A stretch of DNA of 16,175 nucleotides from Legionellales bacterium (GTDB lineage Bacteria > Pseudomonadota > Gammaproteobacteria > Legionellales > Legionellaceae): NCBI GenBank assembly GCA_020050955.1, contig JAGVJT010000202.1, positions 1 through 16,175 of the forward strand. Reading direction: 5' to 3'. Positions within the stretch are counted from its first letter, which is position 1. Every line of letters begins with the position of its first letter. The notes under the pieces were generated by a model. The model searched no databases and was not told where the DNA came from. It saw only the letters and a program-made list of their open reading frames with translations. Both the position numbers and the translations under genes were made by a program. Positions 1 to 6,972 of the stretch are shown here, piece by piece.

Positions 1-429
1 CTCTCGATATTCCTTGCGTTAGCAAGTTTATCAACATATATCTACGCAGACTTTAACTCACCGGCATCTGCAGGTAATCCACCAGACACCATCGAAGACG
101 ATTCCTCTATTCAAAATACCCCATACAATACTGCACCTACGCTCGCGCCAGCACCACAACCTGATATTAATCAGCCTGTGCCATCGACATCACAGCCTAA
201 TGCATCTGGCACACAACAACCCTCAGCCATGAACCAAGAAAATACAACATCCACCGTTGTTTCTGGTTGTCCGAATAATAATTCAGAACCAACACAAAAC
301 AACGCAACACCACCAAACACAGAAAATCAAATCAATCCACAAGACACATCTTCAGACGAAAATCATTCCGATACACAGCCCTCGACACAAACAGAAGATG
401 TCGGCACGCCGCCAAATCAATCGTCTTAA
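1..429 (+). CDS. Secreted low-complexity Pro/Gln/Asn/Thr/Ser-rich protein (5' end outside window)
   Basis: The frame is open from the first base to a TAA at 427-429, giving 142 residues with no start inside the window before codon 60. The first 16 or so residues are hydrophobic and end in YIYAD, which reads like the end of a Sec signal peptide with cleavage after the Ala. If so, only a few N-terminal codons are missing and the mature protein is about 125 residues. The remainder is almost entirely P, Q, N, T, S, D and E with no Cys and few hydrophobic residues, as in disordered secreted or surface proteins. No domain is recognised and the function is unknown. The internal ATG at 178 is not a good start because the same composition continues upstream of it. 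A strong hairpin follows the stop codon. Confidence 0.6.
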   Translation, partial: LSIFLALASLSTYIYADFNSPASAGNPPDTIEDDSSIQNTPYNTAPTLAPAPQPDINQPVPSTSQPNASGTQQPSAMNQENTTSTVVSGCPNNNSEPTQNNATPPNTENQINPQDTSSDENHSDTQPSTQTEDVGTPPNQSS

Positions 430-434
430 GTCAT

Positions 435-469
435 ATGCCATCACACTATTTGCCTTAGTGTGATGGCAT
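435..469 (+). terminator. Perfect 14-bp hairpin between the first gene and ubiE
   Basis: The arms 435-448 (ATGCCATCACACTA) and 456-469 (TAGTGTGATGGCAT) are perfectly complementary around a 7-nt loop. The hairpin lies 5 nt after the stop of the upstream gene and about 100 nt before ubiE. No T-tract follows on either strand, so it is not a textbook intrinsic terminator. It may act as a transcript-end stabiliser or weak terminator. The position fits a gene boundary. Confidence 0.55.
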
Positions 470-507
470 CATGCTCCCATAACCGTATAATCACATCTGC
501 GGGCTGA

Positions 508-536
508 TTACAAATCACACTGAATAAGTTAAGATA
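508..536 (+). promoter_or_regulatory. Possible weak sigma70 promoter for the ubiEJB-tatAB operon
   Basis: A poor -35-like TTACAA (508-513) and a -10-like TAAGAT (530-535) are 16 nt apart, about 30 nt upstream of the ubiE start and after the hairpin. Matches to consensus are only partial (about 3/6 and 4/6). The call rests mainly on its being the only gap where this operon's promoter could lie. Confidence 0.25.
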
Positions 537-567
537 TTCATCCGCTCGTTGAAAACCCATCAATCTC

Positions 568-1320
568 ATGACGCAATCAGAAAAAACGACCCATTTCGGT
601 TTCCAATCCGTGGCATGGGATGAAAAAGAAAAAAAAGTAACAGAGGTTTTTCATTCTGTTGCGAGTCGTTATGATCTCATGAACGATCTGATGTCACTTG
701 GTATTCATCGTCTGTGGAAACATTTCGCTATTTTTTTAGCTCAAATCCGCCCTGGACAACATATTTTAGATCTTGCTGGCGGAAGTGGTGATTTAACACG
801 ATTATTATGTAAAAAAACCGGTGAATCAGGGCATGTTACTCTAGCAGATATCAATGCCGCAATGCTTAGTGTTGGGCGCGATCGTTTGTTTAACGAAGGG
901 ATTCATGCCAACTTAGACTACGTCCAAGCAAATGCAGAGTGCTTACCTTTTGCCAGTCACCATTTTGATTGCATCACCATGGCATTTGGATTGCGCAATG
1001 TCACGGATAAAAACATGGCACTACGCTCCATGTTTCGTGTTTGTAAACCAGGAGGAAAACTTATGGTTCTTGAGTTTTCAACACCAACACTCCCTGGCTT
1101 AAAACCAATTTATGATCATTATTCTTTCCATATTTTACCGAAATTAGGAAAGCTGTTTGCAAATGACTCCGCCAGCTACCAATATTTGGCTGAATCTATT
1201 CGCATGCACCCACCTCAAAATGACTTGAAATCTATGATTGAACAAGCAGGCTTTGAGGATTGCCATTATCATAATTTAAGCGGTGGCATTGTCGCACTTC
1301 ACATTGCTCATAAATACTGA
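568..1320 (+). CDS. ubiE: Ubiquinone/menaquinone biosynthesis C-methyltransferase UbiE
   Basis: SAM-dependent methyltransferase that methylates the quinone ring at carbon 2 in ubiquinone synthesis (and demethylmenaquinone where that is made). The 250 aa match the family length (about 250). The N-terminal family signature [20 protein letters not shown] is at residues 31-50. SAM motif I ([12 protein letters not shown]) is at 66-77, and the second UbiE signature [13 protein letters not shown] is near 140-152, followed by the post-motif [16 protein letters not shown]. The ATG at 568 is chosen because it gives the full-length family N-terminus, although no clear ribosome binding site precedes it. 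It is the first gene of the operon, with ubiJ starting 7 nt after the stop. Confidence 0.97.
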   Translation: MTQSEKTTHFGFQSVAWDEKEKKVTEVFHSVASRYDLMNDLMSLGIHRLWKHFAIFLAQIRPGQHILDLAGGSGDLTRLLCKKTGESGHVTLADINAAMLSVGRDRLFNEGIHANLDYVQANAECLPFASHHFDCITMAFGLRNVTDKNMALRSMFRVCKPGGKLMVLEFSTPTLPGLKPIYDHYSFHILPKLGKLFANDSASYQYLAESIRMHPPQNDLKSMIEQAGFEDCHYHNLSGGIVALHIAHKY

Positions 1321-1327
1321 GATAACC

Positions 1328-1945
1328 ATGATTAAACAATATTCTTTAACAACCTTACAACACGCGATCAATCGCGCGCTAACACTCGACCCTGCACTCC
1401 CCATCAAGCTCCAAGCTCTTCATGGTAAAGTGGTAGAAATGATCATTAGCCCACTGCAAACGCGATTTTTTATTCGCTTCATGCATCAAACCATCGAACT
1501 TTTGGCCGATTACGATCATCCTGCAGATACCATTATTCACAGCAGTCCATTGGGTTTAATTCGTCTAAGTTTTTTGCCTGCATCAAAAGTTCGCTCACTC
1601 TTCAATGATCAAATTAAAATCACAGGTGATATACATCTTGGACAAACCATCAAACAGATTTTTGATGACATCGACATTGACTGGGAAGGTCATCTTGCTC
1701 ATTTTACAGGTGATGTCGTTGCGCATCAGATCGGAAATTTTGTTCGACGAGGTTTTTCTTTCAAACAACATTTTCAAGCCTCCATGCAGCGTCATGTCGG
1801 CGAATACTTGCAAGAAGAAATTAAATTATTGCCACCCAGCGAAGAAGTACAGGATTTTTTTCACGACATCGACACCTTAGCATTACGTGTTGAACGCTTA
1901 GAGGCACACCTTAATCACTATCTGGCGCATCATGAAACGCATTAA
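1328..1945 (+). CDS. ubiJ: Ubiquinone biosynthesis accessory factor UbiJ (SCP2 domain)
   Basis: Accessory lipid-binding protein of the aerobic ubiquinone-making Ubi complex. UbiJ-type SCP2 domains bind the hydrophobic polyprenyl intermediates. The start at ATG 1328 (MIKQYSLTTL) gives 205 aa, close to the usual length of about 200. An upstream in-frame ATG at 1283 lies inside ubiE and would add a 15-residue tail with no family support. The SCP2-like region is roughly residues 15-115, including the strand-rich part around FIRFMHQTIELL and the stretch around ITGDIHLGQTIKQIF. The C-terminal third is helical and charged, with a probable coiled coil (VERLEAHLNHYL). Its location between ubiE and ubiB supports the call. 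Its 3' end overlaps ubiB by 14 nt, implying translational coupling. Confidence 0.9.
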   Translation: MIKQYSLTTLQHAINRALTLDPALPIKLQALHGKVVEMIISPLQTRFFIRFMHQTIELLADYDHPADTIIHSSPLGLIRLSFLPASKVRSLFNDQIKITGDIHLGQTIKQIFDDIDIDWEGHLAHFTGDVVAHQIGNFVRRGFSFKQHFQASMQRHVGEYLQEEIKLLPPSEEVQDFFHDIDTLALRVERLEAHLNHYLAHHETH

Positions 1946-3581
1946 ACAATTCTTACGACTCTTACACATTCAAACGATTTTAGCGAAAAATGGGCTTGAT
2001 CAAATCATTTTAGGCTTACATCTATTTGCACCCTTGCGTTTCATGATCTACTTAAATCCATGGAATTGGTTTCGCTCACACCAATTTTCATCAAGCATTG
2101 CGCTGCGCAAAACATTAGAAGAGCTTGGGCCTATTTTTGTAAAGTTTGGTCAAGCTTTATCAACCCGACCGGATGTGTTGCCAGCAGAATTTGCACAAGA
2201 ACTTGCAAAATTACAAGACAATGTTGCACCATTTTCAAGTCAGCATGCGCTTGATATTCTTGAAACAACGTTTGGTCGTTCTGCATTCGATATTTTTCAG
2301 CAATTTGACCCCACTCCTCTTGCATCAGCGTCCATGGCCCAAGTCCATGCAGCCACCTTGAAGAGTGGCGAGCATGTTGTTGTTAAAATTCTTCGCCCTC
2401 GCATTCGGAAAATTATTCAACAAGATCTCAGTATTTTACGTAGTCTTGCTAACTTAGCCGATCGATATTGGGCTGAAAGCAAACGCTTTAAACCCAAAGA
2501 AATTGTCGCTGAATTTGAAAAAACACTCATGGATGAGCTTGATCTGCAACGAGAAGCCGCAAATGCAAGTTTATTAAAGCGTAATTTTCAACAATCCTCC
2601 CTTCTCTATGTTCCCACTATTTATTGGGATTATGTTCGTACCAATGTCCTTGTCATGGAGCGAATTTACGGCCTCCCGGTCACAGACACAGAAGCGCTTC
2701 ATGCGCACCAAATTAATATCAAAGCACTCGCTGAAAACGGCGTCACCTTGTTTTTCACACAAGTATTTCGTGATTGCCTTTTTCATGCAGACATGCACCC
2801 TGGTAACATCTTTGTTTCACCGCATCATCGAGAAAACCCACAATATATCTGTGTTGATTTTGGTATCATGGGCTCGTTAAACAATAATGATAAACGCTAC
2901 CTTGCTGAAAATTTATTAGCCTTCTTTCAACGTGATTATCATCGTGTTGCACAGCTACATATCGAATCTGGTTGGGTTGCACGTAACACACGTGTAGACG
3001 AATTTGAAAGCGCGATTCGAACCGTTTGCGAACCTATTTTTGAACGCCCCTTAAAAGATATTTCTTTTGCATTAGTGGTATTACGCCTCTTCCAAGTTGC
3101 TCGCCGCTTTCATATGGAAGTACAACCACAACTCGTCTTATTGCAAAAAACACTTCTTGCGATTGAAGGCCTTGGACGTCAATTAGACCCTGACTTAAAC
3201 TTATGGATGACAGCAAAACCATTCTTAGAAAAATGGATCCGTGAAGAACTTAGCCCCAAAGCATTCATCAATCATATGCGCCAAAATTTACCGTTTTTAA
3301 TTGAACAATTACCTCACGTCCCCCGCTTAATGAGTGATGTACTCACATTAACTAAAGAACACTATTTAAAACCACAGCAACCATCAAACAATAAACAAGA
3401 ACAACCTCGTCGAACAAGCTGGTGGCATGGTCTTGGCGTTGGCGCATTGACAAGTACGTTATTATTTATCAATACCACACATTGGCATCTGTTAAATCAG
3501 CATGAAAACCTTCTCATGACAATCAGTCTTGTCATTAGTGCTATACTCATCATTTTTATTAGTCGAACGAGGAATGAATAA
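1932..3581 (+). CDS. ubiB: Ubiquinone biosynthesis regulatory kinase-like ATPase UbiB
   Basis: Member of the ABC1/ADCK/UbiB atypical kinase family, needed for ubiquinone synthesis; it acts at the inner membrane as an ATPase rather than as an ordinary protein kinase. The 549 aa match the family length (E. coli about 546). Visible motifs in order are the KxGQ motif KFGQ (71-74), the Ala-rich nucleotide loop ASASMAQVHAA (131-141), the kinase lysine in VVVK (152), the DELDLQREAAN signature (201-211), the catalytic-loop HADMHPGN (285-292), and the metal-binding DFG (309-311). Two hydrophobic segments lie in the last 60 residues, the usual C-terminal membrane hairpin. The start overlaps the end of ubiJ, and the stop codon shares a base with the tatA start. 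Confidence 0.97.
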   Translation: MKRIKQFLRLLHIQTILAKNGLDQIILGLHLFAPLRFMIYLNPWNWFRSHQFSSSIALRKTLEELGPIFVKFGQALSTRPDVLPAEFAQELAKLQDNVAPFSSQHALDILETTFGRSAFDIFQQFDPTPLASASMAQVHAATLKSGEHVVVKILRPRIRKIIQQDLSILRSLANLADRYWAESKRFKPKEIVAEFEKTLMDELDLQREAANASLLKRNFQQSSLLYVPTIYWDYVRTNVLVMERIYGLPVTDTEALHAHQINIKALAENGVTLFFTQVFRDCLFHADMHPGNIFVSPHHRENPQYICVDFGIMGSLNNNDKRYLAENLLAFFQRDYHRVAQLHIESGWVARNTRVDEFESAIRTVCEPIFERPLKDISFALVVLRLFQVARRFHMEVQPQLVLLQKTLLAIEGLGRQLDPDLNLWMTAKPFLEKWIREELSPKAFINHMRQNLPFLIEQLPHVPRLMSDVLTLTKEHYLKPQQPSNNKQEQPRRTSWWHGLGVGALTSTLLFINTTHWHLLNQHENLLMTISLVISAILIIFISRTRNE

Positions 3582-3742
3582 TGGGATTAAGCGGCGTTAG
3601 TCCACTCTCACTTTTATTAATTTTACTCATCATCGTTGTTTTATTTGGTGCGGATAAACTAAAAACGCTGGGCACAGATTTAGGGCTTGCCATCAAACAT
3701 TTTCGAAAAGCACTTGCTGAAGATGACGACAAACCATCATGA
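3581..3742 (+). CDS. tatA: Sec-independent protein translocase subunit TatA (short)
   Basis: Pore-forming subunit of the twin-arginine translocase, which exports folded proteins. This 53-residue frame begins MGLSGVSPLSLLLILLIIVV and continues LFGADKLKTLGTDLGLAIKHFRKAL. That is the standard TatA order: a short periplasmic N-terminus, one transmembrane helix (about residues 7-21), the F-G hinge at 22-23, then an amphipathic helix with the G-x-D-L-G pattern. The acidic tail EDDDKPS is very short, where E. coli TatA has about 89 residues. A GAGGA ribosome binding site lies at 3569-3573, 7 nt before the ATG. The start shares one base with the ubiB stop, and the end overlaps tatB by 4 nt (ATGA). 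The gene is easily missed because of its size. Confidence 0.93.
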   Translation: MGLSGVSPLSLLLILLIIVVLFGADKLKTLGTDLGLAIKHFRKALAEDDDKPS

Positions 3743-3954
3743 CATATGAAATCATTTTAACGCTATGCATTGCAATCATCGCTTTTCATCCAAAAAAATG
3801 GCCAATGATTGCTTATCACATGGCACGTGCACTACGTTTTATTAAGTTATATAAGGAACGTGCGATAGCTTTTTTTCAACAACAAGTTGATTTATATCAG
3901 TTAGAAGAGAATAAGAAAAAAGCATCAAAAGCAGATCAAGAGTACGAGACATGA
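3739..3954 (+). CDS. tatB: Short, divergent TatB-like translocase subunit
   Basis: Probable TatB, which with TatC forms the receptor for twin-arginine signal peptides. It is identified by position directly after tatA (ATGA overlap) and by its layout: an N-terminal hydrophobic helix (residues 3-16), a short FHPKKWP segment that lines up with the LGPQRLP hinge of E. coli TatB, then a long amphipathic basic and acidic helix ending in a charged tail. It is only 71 aa, against about 170 in E. coli, and it lacks the long Pro/Ala-rich tail. The usual hinge Gly-Pro is His-Pro, and the N-terminal Glu is displaced (residue 4 here, residue 8 in E. coli). It could be annotated as hypothetical by similarity search alone; the context makes TatB the best call. 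Confidence 0.72.
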   Translation: MTYEIILTLCIAIIAFHPKKWPMIAYHMARALRFIKLYKERAIAFFQQQVDLYQLEENKKKASKADQEYET

Positions 3955-3989
3955 TAACAAAACACCGACAAACATTGGCTTACCATTTT

Positions 3990-4013
3990 AAATACACTTT
4001 GTAAAATGTATTT
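3990..4013 (+). terminator. Weak AT-rich hairpin after tatB
   Basis: Arms AAATACA (3990-3996) and TGTATTT (4007-4013) enclose a 10-nt loop in which two or three more A-T pairs can form. The hairpin lies between the tatB stop and the next gene, which is consistent with an operon end. No long T-run follows and the stem contains only one G-C or C-G pair, so it would be a weak terminator. Confidence 0.25.
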
Positions 4014-4067
4014 CCATTATGGATGATTTCATTTAAAATCCCCTTTTGTAATACGAAGATTCATACC

Positions 4068-4988
4068 ATGATGCCACTTTTATTAACCTTATGTGCCGCA
4101 ATTTTTTGGGGCGCGAACTTTAATGCAGGCAAATTATTGGTAGGCTATTTTGAACCATTACACTTAGTTGCTATCCGATTTTTATGCTCTTTCTTGTGCA
4201 TTTTACCAATTATTTTATTTACAAAAGCACGAACAAGCGTCATTTCAACGTTTAAACAAAATTTTTGGGTGTATGGCCTGCTAAGCCTTATCGGAATCAT
4301 CGGTTACAATGGCTTTGTGTTTGAAGGTGTCAAATATACCTCACCTGTCAATGCTGCCTTAATCATGGCGACAAATCCACCATTAACCATGTTTTTTGCA
4401 GCCTTTGCGCTTCAAGAGAAAATGAATAACTCACAAAAACTAGGTGCAATGATTAGTTTATTGAGTGTTGTGATCATCATTACACAAGGTTCGCTCCAAG
4501 CGTTACTTCAATTGCAATTCTCATTCGGTGATCTGGTTGTCATGCTCGCTAATGTTTGTTGGGCACTTTACAACGTCTTATCCAAGCGTTATTTAAAAAA
4601 CAGTCTGCCACTCATCACAACAGCCAGTACCATGCTCCTTAGCACAATATTCTTATGGATCATAGGCGGATCAAGCCAAGTGGAAGCATTGCATCGCTTA
4701 TTTGAACAACCGTCTAGTGTTTACTACGCATTGGTTTATATGGTCATCTTAGGGACCGTCACAGCTTATTTATTTTGGAACTATGGCATTAGCCAATTAG
4801 GTGCAGGAAAAGCAGCTGTGTTTTTCAATTTGATTCCCGTCGTCACCACAATCATTTCCTTTGTTCATGGGGAAACGATTTCTATGATTCAAATTGTGGG
4901 CGGACTGAGTGTCATTTTTGGCGTGTTACTATCCACGAAAATGATTTCATTTCGACAAAAGCAAACATCCATGATATCAACCACGTGA
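4068..4988 (+). CDS. DMT-superfamily (EamA) inner-membrane permease
   Basis: Drug/metabolite transporter family protein; members usually export or import amino acids, nucleotides or other small metabolites, and this substrate cannot be read from sequence. The protein has about ten hydrophobic segments arranged as two EamA repeats (about residues 5-130 and 150-285 of the 306-aa form). Family patterns include AAIFWGANFNAGK at the first helix, NAALIMATNPPLTMFFAA around the end of the first repeat, VCWALYNVLSKRYL at the start of the second repeat, and FFNLIPVVTTI near the end. ATG 4068 is preferred because the first helix then begins at once and a GAAG lies about 9 nt upstream. An in-frame ATG at 4023 would add 15 residues. 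The gene converges on the minus-strand operon ending at 5038. Confidence 0.88.
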   Translation: MMPLLLTLCAAIFWGANFNAGKLLVGYFEPLHLVAIRFLCSFLCILPIILFTKARTSVISTFKQNFWVYGLLSLIGIIGYNGFVFEGVKYTSPVNAALIMATNPPLTMFFAAFALQEKMNNSQKLGAMISLLSVVIIITQGSLQALLQLQFSFGDLVVMLANVCWALYNVLSKRYLKNSLPLITTASTMLLSTIFLWIIGGSSQVEALHRLFEQPSSVYYALVYMVILGTVTAYLFWNYGISQLGAGKAAVFFNLIPVVTTIISFVHGETISMIQIVGGLSVIFGVLLSTKMISFRQKQTSMISTT

Positions 4989-5037
4989 AACGCCGGAGAG
5001 CCCTCGCACTTGATGACTCGAAATGACCGTTGTGAAA

Positions 5038-6264
5038 CTAAAAAATAGCCGCGTGTCTTAACCACCATGGTGATGCACACGAAAGAGCTTGTTGATTTGA
5101 GCAATTTACCAATTCACCATGCTCACAAACACACCACTCAGAGGCATTTCCACAACTCAAACAAATCGACTGCGATTGATTACAATAATCACTTCCACCA
5201 AATTGACCATGGTTCCAACTGCAAAATCCTCCTGAAAACGAAGGGTTATTCATGCAAAAGTTATGATCAGGGCTCGACGATGATTGTGATGTTAGCAATG
5301 GTCCATCTAAATTTGCTGAGATAGACGCTTGATAATTAGGCTCACTCTGGGCGACATTACCGCAATAACCAGACGACGGCGTTTTACAATCCTGCATTTG
5401 CGTGGTCGTTACATTTAAAATCGTACTTTCTGCAAAATACGCCTCTTTGAATTTAGACACATCATAAAGTGTCTTAGAACCAATTGTTGTCACTGTTTTA
5501 GGTAATGCAATCCCTGTGATTTGTGTTAACGAGGCTGGGCATGTCACAGGAATCACCGATAAATTTTCCCAATTTTTTGTGTTAAACCCGGTTTGTTCTG
5601 CTGATGCAAACGCGCAAGCATTCATCAGGGTTTCTTTTGCTGTATGCACAACATCATGATACGTAACATGATACGAGGATTTGATTGTAGAAAAATGTTG
5701 GAAATACGTTTGACATGATGGTGATGCAGCATTTTCTATGTTACGGCCCCAATCAATGCCCGCATCTGTTCCCCAAAATTGCTTACAACTGTTAGGAAAC
5801 GCTCCTGAACCACCACCTGCTAAATAAATATCAAAGGTATTGGGGTTTGCCGCGATATTCACTGATTGAAAAATCATGTAAGGGTAAGTCACTTTGTCAT
5901 TAAATTTAATGGCGAAACAATAACCATTCAACACATTACACCCACCCGCACAATTCAAAAGCCCCAATTGCTCACCAAGCGCAGCCGTTCCAACAGCATA
6001 AACCGTATTTTCAGGCGTAAATAAAGAAGACAACGCACCTTGTTGACTATCCATTTCCAGTGCTTCAATCATCGCCCATGAGCCAAGCATCGATTCTGGT
6101 GTTGCATAACCATCTGATGACATGCAAACATCTCCTTGCGGTGCACTACCATAAGGGAAATCAGCATGCAAATTAGAAGACAACGGCTGGCTTTGTGCAT
6201 TTTCGAGGATGCTTAGCATACTTAGAAACAACAACGCCTTACAACGCTGACGAACATGCTGCAT
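5038..6264 (-). CDS. Secreted Cys-rich GH45/expansin-like (double-psi beta-barrel) protein with C-terminal Cys/Trp-rich module
   Basis: A protein of 408 aa with an N-terminal Sec-type signal peptide (about residues 1-25; basic MQHVRQRCK, then LLFLSMLSIL). There is no twin Arg. The mature part holds 19 Cys. Residues about 87-250 follow the order of glycoside hydrolase 45/expansin folds: an AVGTAALGEQ stretch, a CxxxC cluster with YCFAIKF (116-121), MIFQSVNIAANPNTFDIYLAGGG (130-152), SGAFPNSC (153-160), and later VIPVTCPASL (238-246). The FD at 144-145 matches the HFD of GH45 and expansins, whose Asp is the catalytic acid in GH45. The N-terminal Asp of GH45 (in YWDCC) was not found, so it may be expansin-like rather than hydrolytic. 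Residues 335-400 form a separate Cys/Trp-rich tail. GAGG lies 7 nt before the ATG, 12 nt after tatC. Confidence 0.62.
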   Translation of the reverse strand: MQHVRQRCKALLFLSMLSILENAQSQPLSSNLHADFPYGSAPQGDVCMSSDGYATPESMLGSWAMIEALEMDSQQGALSSLFTPENTVYAVGTAALGEQLGLLNCAGGCNVLNGYCFAIKFNDKVTYPYMIFQSVNIAANPNTFDIYLAGGGSGAFPNSCKQFWGTDAGIDWGRNIENAASPSCQTYFQHFSTIKSSYHVTYHDVVHTAKETLMNACAFASAEQTGFNTKNWENLSVIPVTCPASLTQITGIALPKTVTTIGSKTLYDVSKFKEAYFAESTILNVTTTQMQDCKTPSSGYCGNVAQSEPNYQASISANLDGPLLTSQSSSSPDHNFCMNNPSFSGGFCSWNHGQFGGSDYCNQSQSICLSCGNASEWCVCEHGELVNCSNQQALSCASPWWLRHAAIF

Positions 6265-6276
6265 ACATAACCTCGA

Positions 6277-6972
6277 CTATCGATGTTGCATAACAATACT
6301 CATCATAATGCCAAGCTCATAGAGCAAACACAAGGGTATCGCAAGCATCAGCTGCGATAACACATCAGGCGGTGTTAACAACATACCAACAACAAATGCC
6401 ATGACAATCATATAAGGACGCATGGCCTTTAATGTACCAAGCGTTAACACATTCAATCGCACCAACACCGCACAAACAAGCGGCAATTGAAAACAAAGCC
6501 CAAAAACCATCAACATATGGAGCATAAAATCAATAGTCACACTCATATCTGGCATAAAACGCACGCCAGCAGGTCTTGCGGTCATAAACAGTTGAAACAT
6601 AAACGGCAAGACTGCGTAAAAACAAAATATAACGCCTACACAAAATAAACTGAGACTTCCCAAAAAAGCTAAACTTAAAACAACACGCTCACGATGATAT
6701 AACCCAGGTGCCACAAATCGCCAGATGTGGTAAAAACCAACAGGAATACTACAAAACAAAGCGCAATTAAAAGCCAGGCGAAGTGGTGCTAAGACAGATG
6801 CCACAGGAGACGTAACGATTAAAGCATCGTGCACAGACAACAAAGGCTTTAATGGTGACATTAAAGCCTCGAACAGCGCTGTGCTAAAATAAAAAAAAAC
6901 GCCAAAACACACCAGGAAAAAACAACCTAGATGTAATAAGCGACGTCTACATTCAAGCCAGTACGATAACAT
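6277..6972 (-). CDS. tatC: Sec-independent protein translocase subunit TatC
   Basis: Multi-spanning core and signal-peptide receptor of the twin-arginine translocase. The 231 aa are a little short against E. coli (258), mostly at the N-terminus. Recognisable family blocks are WLECRRRLLH (5-14; Glu7 in the conserved L-x-E-x-R site), VTSPVASVLAPLRLAF (53-68), VGFYHIWRFVAPGLYHRER (78-96; Glu95 in the conserved loop that reads the twin arginine), and MRPYMIVMAFVVGMLLTPPD in the last third. Six membrane segments are apparent. The ATG follows the tenA stop with no gap (TAAATG) and without its own ribosome binding site, so translation is probably coupled. It is unusual that this gene is separated from tatA and tatB, which lie about 2.3 kb away on the other strand. 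Confidence 0.95.
   Translation of the reverse strand: MLSYWLECRRRLLHLGCFFLVCFGVFFYFSTALFEALMSPLKPLLSVHDALIVTSPVASVLAPLRLAFNCALFCSIPVGFYHIWRFVAPGLYHRERVVLSLAFLGSLSLFCVGVIFCFYAVLPFMFQLFMTARPAGVRFMPDMSVTIDFMLHMLMVFGLCFQLPLVCAVLVRLNVLTLGTLKAMRPYMIVMAFVVGMLLTPPDVLSQLMLAIPLCLLYELGIMMSIVMQHR

Noticed and set aside
1283..1327. Upstream UbiJ start at 1283
   Set aside because: It lies inside ubiE in another frame and adds residues not found in the family; ATG 1328 gives the normal length.
4986..5038. Short direct repeat GTGAAAC at 4986-4992 and 5032-5038 in the convergent intergenic region
   Set aside because: Only 7 bp with no associated element, consistent with chance; no terminator hairpin with a T-run was seen here either.
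6262..6291. Similarity between the tatC end (ATGCAACATCG) and the start of the next gene (ATGCAGCATGT)
   Set aside because: Only 9 of 11 bases match and nothing flanking them does; most likely chance.
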